Shown piece after piece: positions 1 through 6,018 of a stretch of 9,852 nucleotides of DNA. Under the pieces are notes generated by a model that made no database searches, was not told the origin of the DNA, and was given only the letters and a program-made list of their open reading frames with translations. The translations under genes were made by a program, and so were the position numbers. Numbering within the stretch: position 1 is the stretch's first letter; every line of letters begins with the position of its first letter. The DNA is taken from the NCBI GenBank assembly GCA_963922495.1, contig CAWUIH010000056.1:1-9852 (forward strand), written 5' to 3'. The stretch comes from CAWUIH01 sp963922495 (lineage in GTDB: Bacteria > Pseudomonadota > Gammaproteobacteria > Coxiellales > Coxiellaceae).

Positions 1-26
1 AAGAAAAATTTCGGGGCAAATGACGG

Positions 27-503
27 TTATATGTTCTGTGGAAATCGGTGTTCAAAGTCAAATTGACGCCAAGCTTCAAACAAAATAATCGAAACGGCGT
101 TGGCAAGATTAATACTGCGGCTTGCTGTTTTCATTGGTATTTTAATTTGTTGCTCAGGTGGCAGTGACAAGCGTATTTCCGCCGGCAAGCCGCGCGATTC
201 GGGACCAAACAACAATACATCGCCAGCTTGGTAGTGGACATTACTGTAAACGGTTTTTCCCTTAGTAGTGCAAGCAAATAATCGATCGTTATTAATTTTT
301 TGTAAAAATTTGTAATAGTGCTCATATTCGTGAACTCTCGACCAATCGATATAGTCTAGGCCGGCACGTCGCAAGCGCTTTTCATTGAGTTCAAAACCGA
401 GGGGGTGAATTAAATGCAGTTCTGCGCCGCTGTTGGCGCACAAGCGAATAATATTGCCTGTGTTAGGTGGAATTTCAGGTTCGTAAAGAGCAATATGAAA
501 CAT
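27..503 (-). CDS. trmL: tRNA (cytidine(34)-2'-O)-methyltransferase TrmL (SPOUT family)
   Basis: This cytoplasmic enzyme family methylates the 2'-hydroxyl of the wobble nucleotide in certain tRNA-Leu species using S-adenosylmethionine. The 158-residue product has the usual YibK/TrmL length and all the knot motifs: the N-terminal PPNTGNIIR (12-20), the motif LLFGPESRGLP (97-107), and the C-terminal knot segment IPMKTASRSINLANAVSI (122-139), whose Ser and Asn residues are conserved in the family. The start is the only sensible ATG because the family begins directly with MFxIxLxxPEIPPNTGN. No clear ribosome binding site is visible. The gene stands alone on the minus strand, divergent from the dehydrogenase gene, and its 3' end lies 26 bases from the window edge, so any operon partner downstream is unseen. 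The family assignment is firm. Confidence 0.95.
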   Translation of the reverse strand: MFHIALYEPEIPPNTGNIIRLCANSGAELHLIHPLGFELNEKRLRRAGLDYIDWSRVHEYEHYYKFLQKINNDRLFACTTKGKTVYSNVHYQAGDVLLFGPESRGLPAEIRLSLPPEQQIKIPMKTASRSINLANAVSIILFEAWRQFDFEHRFPQNI

Positions 504-531
504 AATCTAAAAGTATCATGTTTTATCGCTT

Positions 532-630
532 TTGAGAATTGCACTGTATTCGCAATAGTTTTACCCAATCAACCTGCTCATACATCGTGGTAATCTATCT
601 GAGCGCCCACAGTGCTTGTGGGCTTGTTTT
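532..630 (+). ncRNA. Candidate small RNA ending at the orphan terminator (promoter to terminator)
   Basis: The span between trmL and the terminator carries a possible -35 box TTGAGA (532-537) and, 16 bases on, a weaker -10 box AATAGT (554-559). Initiation near 566 would give a transcript of about 65 bases ending at the hairpin and T-run of 605-630. No open reading frame with a ribosome binding site is seen in this part on the plus strand. Only the terminator is strong; the promoter and the RNA are inference. Alternatively the hairpin is a leftover from a lost gene or stops antisense transcription from trmL. Confidence 0.3.
605..630 (+). terminator. Intrinsic terminator without an upstream gene on its strand
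   Basis: A perfect 7-bp inverted repeat, GCCCACA (605-611) and TGTGGGC (617-623), encloses a 5-base loop and is followed by the T-rich run TTGTTTT. Stem and T-run are orientated for plus-strand transcription. The nearest gene to the left, trmL, lies on the other strand, so this terminator must end some other plus-strand transcript. Read on the minus strand there is no T-run after the stem. Confidence 0.7.
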
Positions 631-664
631 CCCTTTTGATATGGCTGTTCTTAGATGCTAATGG

Positions 665-673
665 TGATATAAT
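665..673 (+). promoter_or_regulatory. Extended -10 promoter for the dehydrogenase-trhO pair
   Basis: The sequence TGATATAAT is a perfect TGN-TATAAT extended -10 element, which needs no good -35 box, and none is visible at the right spacing. Initiation would fall near 680, just ahead of the ATG codons at 696 and 708. The element lies inside the longest open frame (GTG at 612), which argues against that upstream start. Confidence 0.65.
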
Positions 674-707
674 TTTACTCTTTTTTGAATTTGTTATGAG
701 TGATGTC

Positions 708-1490
708 ATGAGTGTAGCCCTATCGGACAAAATTGTATTAATTACAGGAGCTTCTAGTGGTATCGGGTTGGCATGTGCCGAAGTACTCGCATTAAAAAAC
801 GTCAAGTTGTTGCTGTGTGCGCGCGGTGAAAAGCGCTTGATGATGGCAGCCGATTCTCTGCGAGAGCGTTTCGATGTTGAAGTTCATGCTTTTTCATTGG
901 ACGTGAGCGATCCAATTGCTGTTGAAAAACGATTGCGCCAGTTACCGAAACAATGGCAAGCCATAGACATTCTTATCAATAATGCTGGTTTTGCCCTAGG
1001 GGTTGATGCTTTGCAAGAGGGAAAACTCGATGATTGGAGTGCAATGATAGACACTAATATTAAGGGCCTGCTATATATGACGCGTTTTGTGTTGAAAACA
1101 ATGTTAAAACGAAATCAAGGTCACATCGTGAATATTGGTTCTATATCGGGTCACGGTGTTTATGCCGGTGGGGTGGTCTACTGTGCTACTAAACATGCAG
1201 TTCGTGCGATTACTGATGGTATTAAGATGGACGTGCATGGTACACCGATTCGTGTTTCCGCGGTTGATCCAGGTATGGTGGAGACTGATTTTTCTAGAGT
1301 CCGTTATGCAGGTAATCAAAAAAAAGCAATCGCCGTTTATGAAAATATGCGGCCGTTACATGCTAAAGATGTTGCGGAAGCAGTGGAATTTTGCGTCACG
1401 CGCCCCTCGCATGTTGATGTGCGTGAATTGGTCATCATGCCAACCGATCAAACCGCAATTCACTTGTTGCGCCGTGGAGAAAAAAATTAA
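708..1490 (+). CDS. Short-chain dehydrogenase/reductase, YdfG-like
   Basis: This is a classical short-chain dehydrogenase with a Rossmann fold. Numbered from 708 (260 residues) it shows the cofactor motif TGASSGIG (13-20), NNAG (91-94), and the catalytic set Ser145, Tyr158 and Lys162 (YCATK). The stretches IDILINNAGFALG and MIDTNIKGLLYMTR resemble E. coli YdfG, an NADP-dependent 3-hydroxy acid dehydrogenase that reduces malonic semialdehyde; the substrate here is not proven. The basic residue after the second strand (CARGEKR) suggests NADP(H). The frame is open back to a GTG at 612, but that would add a hydrophobic leader across the terminator and promoter, so an ATG at 708, or 696 (264 residues), is preferred; neither has a strong ribosome binding site. 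It overlaps trhO by one base and is probably cotranscribed with it. Confidence 0.9.
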   Translation: MSVALSDKIVLITGASSGIGLACAEVLALKNVKLLLCARGEKRLMMAADSLRERFDVEVHAFSLDVSDPIAVEKRLRQLPKQWQAIDILINNAGFALGVDALQEGKLDDWSAMIDTNIKGLLYMTRFVLKTMLKRNQGHIVNIGSISGHGVYAGGVVYCATKHAVRAITDGIKMDVHGTPIRVSAVDPGMVETDFSRVRYAGNQKKAIAVYENMRPLHAKDVAEAVEFCVTRPSHVDVRELVIMPTDQTAIHLLRRGEKN

Positions 1491-2203
1491 TGAGTATTAT
1501 CAATGTGGCTTGTTATAAATTTGTAACATTAACAGCGTTAGAACAGCTTAAGCAGCGTATTTATGATCAGGCTAGGCAGTGTAATCTCAAAGGTACAGTA
1601 TTGTTGGCAGAAGAGGGTGTGAATCTGATGTTGGCAGGTGATGAAGTGGATATGGAAAACTTCAAAACTTTTCTGACGTCGGTACCTGAATTTATTGATT
1701 TACATTTTAAGGAAAGTTTTTCAAAGGCACGACCATTTAAAAAATTAGTAGTTCGCATCAAAAAAGAAATTATCACCATGCGTTGTCATGACATTGATCC
1801 ACAGCAACAAACTGCGCCACATCTTTCACCAGAACGCTTTCGTCAATGGTATCAGGAGAAACGTGATATGGTGGTACTTGATACGCGAAATGATTTTGAG
1901 TTTGAAATGGGTACATTTGCAGCCGCGATGGGCCTTGATATTCAATCTTTTGGTGAATTTCCCGCGGCCTTAGAGCAGTTGCCGGATGAAATAAAGCAAA
2001 AACCAGTAGTTACCTTTTGCACAGGTGGAATTCGTTGCGAAAAAGCCTCTGCATTGATGTTAAAAAAAGGTTTTAAAGAGGTGTACCAGTTAGATGGTGG
2101 TATTTTGAACTTTCTTGAAAAGTGTGGTCAAGAATATTTTAATGGTGAGTGCTTTGTGTTCGATGACCGTGTCACCGTTGATGCCAGTTCAACCTCTCGA
2201 TAA
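1490..2203 (+). CDS. trhO: tRNA uridine(34) 5-hydroxylase TrhO (rhodanese-like, UPF0176), short form
   Basis: TrhO uses oxygen to convert wobble uridine to 5-hydroxyuridine in tRNA, the first step toward the cmo5U/mo5U family. The 237 residues show an N-terminal acylphosphatase-like half (about 1-100, with GTVLLAEEGVN at 35-45) and a rhodanese domain (about 110-215) with catalytic Cys177 in the loop CTGGIRC (177-183) and the family motif YQLDGGI (199-205). The product stops soon after GECFVFDDRVTV (219-230), so it lacks the C-terminal extension of about 110 residues found in E. coli YceA; shorter family members are known. The start overlaps the dehydrogenase stop as TAATG, with GGAGA (1476-1480) nine bases upstream, so the two are translationally linked. 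No terminator hairpin is seen after it. Confidence 0.93.
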   Translation: MSIINVACYKFVTLTALEQLKQRIYDQARQCNLKGTVLLAEEGVNLMLAGDEVDMENFKTFLTSVPEFIDLHFKESFSKARPFKKLVVRIKKEIITMRCHDIDPQQQTAPHLSPERFRQWYQEKRDMVVLDTRNDFEFEMGTFAAAMGLDIQSFGEFPAALEQLPDEIKQKPVVTFCTGGIRCEKASALMLKKGFKEVYQLDGGILNFLEKCGQEYFNGECFVFDDRVTVDASSTSR

Positions 2204-2236
2204 TTTCATTTCAGTGATTGCTTATCTAGGGATTAA

Positions 2237-2264
2237 TTGTCAAAATTTTTCCGCGAATGATAAT
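2237..2264 (+). promoter_or_regulatory. Probable sigma70-type promoter of the MATE transporter gene
   Basis: TTGTCA (2237-2242) and GATAAT (2259-2264) each match the consensus boxes at five of six positions and are separated by 16 bases. Initiation near 2271 would leave a leader of about 44 bases before the TTG start at 2315. A second candidate -10, TATACT at 2294-2299, would start transcription on top of the ribosome binding site and is less likely. Confidence 0.5.
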
Positions 2265-2302
2265 GATTTTGTTATGCTCTTTCGAGTTTAGTATATACTG
2301 AC

Positions 2303-2317
2303 AAGGATTAACCATTG
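2303..2317 (+). promoter_or_regulatory. Ribosome binding site supporting a TTG start
   Basis: AAGGA (2303-2307) sits seven bases before TTG at 2315. The next in-frame ATG is at residue 91, inside the membrane domain, so this site decides the TTG start of the transporter. Confidence 0.7.
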
Positions 2318-3946
2318 CAAAAACTGCAATCACCATCACTCGGAACACCACTTAATTCATCGGGTCACGATCAGAAATCAAATGATGAACCAAATAGTTC
2401 TCAAAATGATGCGCAACATCGTCTATCACCAACAATAATTGAGACTCTGAAAGAGGCACTAAAATTATCTTCTTGGTTATTTTACACCCGAGTTGTTGAA
2501 GCCTCAACGCATTTTATCAATTCAATATTGCTTACGTACTACGAGGAGGAAGCGCTCCAAAAAATACCGCTTATTTTTGGTGGCATGGTTACAATTGATA
2601 TGACCTTTTCTGCATTGCTATATCCAATCAAGACACATATTGGAAATGCGATTAATGAAAACAAGACCGGCGAGATAGGCAAAATTGTACAACAAGCTTA
2701 CTTGATTGCTTTGGTAACTGGTATTCCGATGGTGGTCATTTATCTGTTTATGGCGAAAATTATTTTAAGCTTGGTAAATTATCCAGAATATGAATCGGAT
2801 CTCCAGAAGTTTTTTAATATTTATACGCTTTACCCATTTTTTTTCTTACACCTTGGGGTTGATCAACGATTATTAGCCACTGTTAAACATGAAAGAGGCT
2901 TGGCAGTATTGGCAACGTTACAAGTTGTCGTCAACTTAGCAATAGCATTCACAATCATCAGCCATAAAACTGGTGTTGCAAATATGGGATATCAGGGCTT
3001 AGCAATCGCTTTGGTAACAGCTAATTTTGCAGCATTTTTAGCTACGAAATTTTACATACACTATTACTATCGTGGTTGCTTTGAAAATTATAATCTTCTC
3101 GAAAGAATTTTTAATCAGGATTGGTCTATTTCAAAGAAAATCCTCAGAGATGGAATTTTGGTGATGTTTCATGCGCTCAATGAAATTGGCGCCATAGCAG
3201 CACTCATTATATTATCTGGTCGTGTTGGTAAGCGCGAATTGGGTACACAAACTATTGTGACTGAAATCATGTTGGGTGCAGCAGCGCCATTTCATAGTAT
3301 TGCTCAAACTGCAACTATTTTAGTTGCTAAAGGTGCTGCAGATATTGCGCGATATATGCGAGCGATTGTTGCAATTGCTGCGGGTATTGGCTTGCTTATT
3401 GCTATTGGACTCAACAGTGCGCCTGAATTGTTTATATCAATATTCGATAACGGTGGTAAAGTTTCTGATGATGTTGTTAATGCAGTTCGTGTGGTCGGAG
3501 CGTTTCAAGTCCTAGAGGGAATACGAAGGGGGTTAACGGGGTGTTTATACGGTGCTGATACACAGAATGCAAAATTCGTATTTTTTTCATCACTCTTTCT
3601 TGTTTCAATCGTTGGTTTTTGTCTCTCATTGTTATTCGTCCACCAAGATATGGGTGCTGTGGGCGTTAATTTGGGAATTGGAATTGGAATAACCTTACAG
3701 TTATTGGCGTTGATTGCTAAGTTTTGTCGTGATCACTGCGTTACGTCTTACACTACCGTACAGTCGCAAGACCTTCTTGAGCAGACCGATCGTAATGAGG
3801 GTGGTGCCGATTTCCAAATAATGTCTACAGGCATCTCTACCAGGTTTTGTGGTCTTTTTTCCAGATGTTGTAAGCGTGGGGGTAGTGATGACATACAATT
3901 GACAATCGACGAAGATTCACAAGAGATGAAGTGTTGTCCCTGTTAA
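2315..3946 (+). CDS. MATE-type multidrug/oligosaccharide-flippase-like membrane protein with cysteine-rich tail
   Basis: A polytopic inner-membrane protein with about 12 hydrophobic segments between residues 50 and 470, probably a cation-coupled exporter of the MATE/MOP superfamily; its substrate is unknown. Family-like features are FSALLYPIKTHIGNAI (98-113), the second-half repeat AAPFHSIAQTATILVAKGAAD (two parts, 323-343), and QVLEGIRRGLTGCLYGADTQ (two parts, 398-417), matching the conserved MATE segment before helix 11. At 543 residues it is about 90 longer than usual: it has a hydrophilic Ser/Asn/Gln-rich N-terminus (1-45) and a C-terminal tail of about 73 residues (471-543) with eight cysteines (471, 475, 512, 518, 519, 540, 541, 543), ending CCPC. 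It starts at TTG with AAGGA seven bases upstream. It is monocistronic and convergent with the phosphatase gene. The family call is from pattern, not alignment. Confidence 0.75.
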   Translation: MQKLQSPSLGTPLNSSGHDQKSNDEPNSSQNDAQHRLSPTIIETLKEALKLSSWLFYTRVVEASTHFINSILLTYYEEEALQKIPLIFGGMVTIDMTFSALLYPIKTHIGNAINENKTGEIGKIVQQAYLIALVTGIPMVVIYLFMAKIILSLVNYPEYESDLQKFFNIYTLYPFFFLHLGVDQRLLATVKHERGLAVLATLQVVVNLAIAFTIISHKTGVANMGYQGLAIALVTANFAAFLATKFYIHYYYRGCFENYNLLERIFNQDWSISKKILRDGILVMFHALNEIGAIAALIILSGRVGKRELGTQTIVTEIMLGAAAPFHSIAQTATILVAKGAADIARYMRAIVAIAAGIGLLIAIGLNSAPELFISIFDNGGKVSDDVVNAVRVVGAFQVLEGIRRGLTGCLYGADTQNAKFVFFSSLFLVSIVGFCLSLLFVHQDMGAVGVNLGIGIGITLQLLALIAKFCRDHCVTSYTTVQSQDLLEQTDRNEGGADFQIMSTGISTRFCGLFSRCCKRGGSDDIQLTIDEDSQEMKCCPC

Positions 3947-3999
3947 AGCTAAGGGCAAAGAGTGACTTCGTTGTGCTCTATAAGTTTAGGAAAGCAAAG

Positions 4000-5082
4000 C
4001 TATTGTATTATTTTCTTAAAGTTTTCAAAAGGACAGTAGTCGGTTTCGGTACCACAGACTTGTGCTGGGAAGGTCTTAAAAATACCATTGTAAAGCAGTT
4101 TCACAAATAATTTACCGTTGTGTTGGTTTCTCAATAATTCTAAGCGACAATTGCTGGTAAATGTAGGTTCTTGACTAACAGGTAGACGCATTAAGGTCAT
4201 GAGTGAGCCAATATCACTGTCGTGCATCAAATAGAGTTTGTAAATTTCTGCTGTTTTATTTTGGGTAGCATCCTGCATTTTTTGGATGATTTCTTTGAGG
4301 ATGGGTCCAATTTTGATTCGAGCGTAACTACGAATGCTGTAAAGCTCGGTTAAGCAGGTGTTAGTAATACGTACTAATCGATCTTGGTCGTCACTGTGAA
4401 ACGGTTGTGATAATGACAGACCTAATTGCGATCGTGTTATTGCATTATCTCCAAGTGCGATTATCGACTGTATCTGTGAAAGATCAAATCCACTGGCTAA
4501 TGCCCAGCGTTTTAAACTACCGTCTTCATAAGCTGCCTCAATCAATCGGCCACAACGATAATTTCTAGAATAAGGATTAAATACACTTCTAAGGAAGCGT
4601 AATTCTTTTTTTGGGAGGTCCTTAGAGTAGTTATTTTGACAAAGGTGAATCGGAAAAAGCGTTGGTCGATTCGGTATAATAGTACGTAGACCGGTTCCAA
4701 GTGGGTACAAACCCAACGCGAAAGATTGAGCGCTCTGTGCAGTGCGATCGACATCGGTTGTACAAATAGTGGCCTTTTGAAACAATGAAGGTTGAAATTC
4801 ATAAGGTAGTAATTTGCGACTATACACAAACTCACGACGTACTTTTTGACCGTATCGGTAGGTTTGGTTGATCCCGACGGGTAACAGCTCCCCAGAGGTT
4901 ACTGGCCAATTATAGCGTGTGACGGGATTTGGCATGAAATGCAGTGGTGTTCGTGCGCCGTGTCGTATCACGTCTGCGGCGTAAAGCAATTGATATTGAG
5001 AATGACCAGGGTCGTCACATTGCGGATGGCAAATATTAACGGTGAGTGTCGAAATAACTAATGCAATCCATTTTAGTTTCAA
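4000..5082 (-). CDS. Secreted histidine acid phosphatase (branch 2 histidine phosphatase)
   Basis: These phosphatases hydrolyse phosphomonoesters at acid pH through a phosphohistidine intermediate. The 360-residue product has the active-site motif RHGARTP (40-46, nucleophile His41) and the distal proton donor motif His287-Asp288 (HDSD). Residues 1-18 form a signal peptide (basic Lys2/Lys4, hydrophobic core IALVISTLTV), so it is exported to the periplasm or beyond; scattered cysteines in the mature part could form disulfides. It resembles the major acid phosphatase (Map) group of Legionella in layout, though orthology is not shown. The start is TTG, supported by AAGGA at 5090-5094, seven bases upstream, and needed for the signal peptide. 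It begins 11 bases after the ygfZ stop and its ribosome binding site abuts that stop, so it is probably coupled to ygfZ. Substrate is unknown. Confidence 0.9.
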   Translation of the reverse strand: MKLKWIALVISTLTVNICHPQCDDPGHSQYQLLYAADVIRHGARTPLHFMPNPVTRYNWPVTSGELLPVGINQTYRYGQKVRREFVYSRKLLPYEFQPSLFQKATICTTDVDRTAQSAQSFALGLYPLGTGLRTIIPNRPTLFPIHLCQNNYSKDLPKKELRFLRSVFNPYSRNYRCGRLIEAAYEDGSLKRWALASGFDLSQIQSIIALGDNAITRSQLGLSLSQPFHSDDQDRLVRITNTCLTELYSIRSYARIKIGPILKEIIQKMQDATQNKTAEIYKLYLMHDSDIGSLMTLMRLPVSQEPTFTSNCRLELLRNQHNGKLFVKLLYNGIFKTFPAQVCGTETDYCPFENFKKIIQ

Positions 5083-5094
5083 AGGGACTTCCTT
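5080..5094 (-). promoter_or_regulatory. Ribosome binding site supporting the TTG start of the phosphatase
   Basis: On the minus strand AAGGA (5094-5090) lies seven bases before TTG (5082-5080) and touches the ygfZ stop codon TGA (5096-5094). A ribosome ending ygfZ would be placed directly at this site. Confidence 0.7.
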
Positions 5095-5903
5095 CAGACT
5101 CTTTCAAGTGTCGCGCTAAGTTTAGCATACTGATCATGAATCACAGCTAAAAATTGGTAACGATTTTTCTCTAAACGCACGGCAGTTGCTAAGGTTCCGA
5201 TAGTTTGTGCACCGGAAGATTTTAAATCTTCACCTGGGTTAAGCTTAGTGGTTGATTCTATTTCACCAACGTAAAGATGTCGTTTTAATTTTCCAAGGTG
5301 ATGCATGCGAGCAATGATCTCCTGGCCAACATAACAGCCTTTTGTAAAACTGACGCCACCCCATCGATCCCAATTAATCATTTGAGGTGTGAATACCAGG
5401 CTGGTTCCAGGTTGTAGCCAAACCATGCCTTTGCGAATATCATACAGTGCCATAGAGAGGTCATAGCTTGTATCTTTGGCATTTGAGTCATCCAAAAATT
5501 TCGGTTTGTTGAGACTAGTGATGGTGAGAAAACCATAATTTGCTATGTGGAAGCAGTTTTCATTGAGTTGCGCTGTATCGCTCCAGTAGGCGTATAGGCC
5601 GTGAGACTGAGCTAGTTCCACGCGAGAGAAAACAGCAAACTTCTGTAGATGATTTAAAGTTACATTAATCATATTTTCTGGCAACATTAGGAAGTAACGC
5701 TTGTCCTTAATGAACACAAAAAAGTTGGCAACCATGCGCCCTTTGTGGTCGCAGCAGGCCCCCAGTGTGCCCTGTTTAGGATGGACGTTGTGAATATCGC
5801 AAGTCAGTTGACCTTGAAGGAACTCGGCGGTTTTTTCGCCGTTCAAGCAGATAAAGCCGAAGCGATGTAATGGATAAATGGTTCTCATAGTGTGTAGCAT
5901 CAT
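5094..5903 (-). CDS. ygfZ: Folate-binding YgfZ/GcvT-like protein for Fe-S enzyme and tRNA modification
   Basis: YgfZ is a cytoplasmic tetrahydrofolate-binding protein related to the glycine cleavage T-protein; it supports a subset of Fe-S enzymes, including the tRNA methylthiotransferase MiaB. The 269-residue product carries the signature KGCYVGQE (188-195, conserved Cys190), preceded by WDRWGGVSFT and followed by a basic HHLGKLKRHL stretch (201-210). The N-terminal GEKTAEFLQGQLTCDI (22-37) also fits the family. It is somewhat shorter than E. coli YgfZ (326 residues). ATG codons at 5903, 5900 and 5888 are all possible, none with a clear ribosome binding site; starting at residue 6 would still keep the whole domain. 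It is the first gene of a pair with the acid phosphatase and divergent from the MFS gene. Confidence 0.92.
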   Translation of the reverse strand: MMLHTMRTIYPLHRFGFICLNGEKTAEFLQGQLTCDIHNVHPKQGTLGACCDHKGRMVANFFVFIKDKRYFLMLPENMINVTLNHLQKFAVFSRVELAQSHGLYAYWSDTAQLNENCFHIANYGFLTITSLNKPKFLDDSNAKDTSYDLSMALYDIRKGMVWLQPGTSLVFTPQMINWDRWGGVSFTKGCYVGQEIIARMHHLGKLKRHLYVGEIESTTKLNPGEDLKSSGAQTIGTLATAVRLEKNRYQFLAVIHDQYAKLSATLERV

Positions 5904-5913
5904 TGTAGGATGT

Positions 5914-5951
5914 CACATAAATGTAAAATTTACACTATAAGCTTTTATGTG
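5914..5951. repeat. Nested inverted repeats in the ygfZ/MFS divergent control region
   Basis: An outer perfect 8-bp inverted repeat, CACATAAA (5914-5921) and TTTATGTG (5944-5951), is separated by 22 bases. Directly inside its left arm is an odd-length palindrome TGTAAA-A-TTTACA (5922-5934). The two are not concentric, so they look like separate dyads rather than one hairpin. The position, between two divergent start sites and 11 bases from the ygfZ ATG, is where an operator would sit. It is not a terminator: no T-run follows on either strand. The likely binding factor cannot be named from the sequence. Confidence 0.6.
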
Positions 5952-5979
5952 GGTTGATTTCTAGAGTAGAGGGATTATC

Positions 5980-6006
5980 ATGGCGAACACATCACAATTC
6001 GGATAA
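5980..6006 (+). CDS. Short leader ORF (8 codons), in frame with the MFS gene
   Basis: ATG at 5980 has the best ribosome binding site in the region, GAGGGA (5969-5974), five bases upstream. It encodes MANTSQFG and stops at TAA (6004-6006). The MFS ATG at 6019 lies exactly 13 codons further on in the same frame. This is either a leader peptide that feeds ribosomes to the downstream start, or the original N-terminus of the transporter cut by a nonsense codon. Confidence 0.4.
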   Translation: MANTSQFG

Positions 6007-6018
6007 GTATTAGCCAAA

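Noticed and set aside
612..707. GTG-initiated N-terminal extension of the dehydrogenase
   Set aside because: It overlaps the terminator hairpin and the extended -10 box, adds a hydrophobic leader not typical of the YdfG family, and has no ribosome binding site.
3958..3978. AGAG...CTCT hairpin between the MATE and phosphatase genes as a shared terminator
   Set aside because: Only about four firm base pairs can form and no T-run follows on either strand.
4542..4835. Minus-strand frame inside the acid phosphatase gene
   Set aside because: It is a shadow in another frame of a gene with clear catalytic motifs and has no domain or ribosome binding site of its own.
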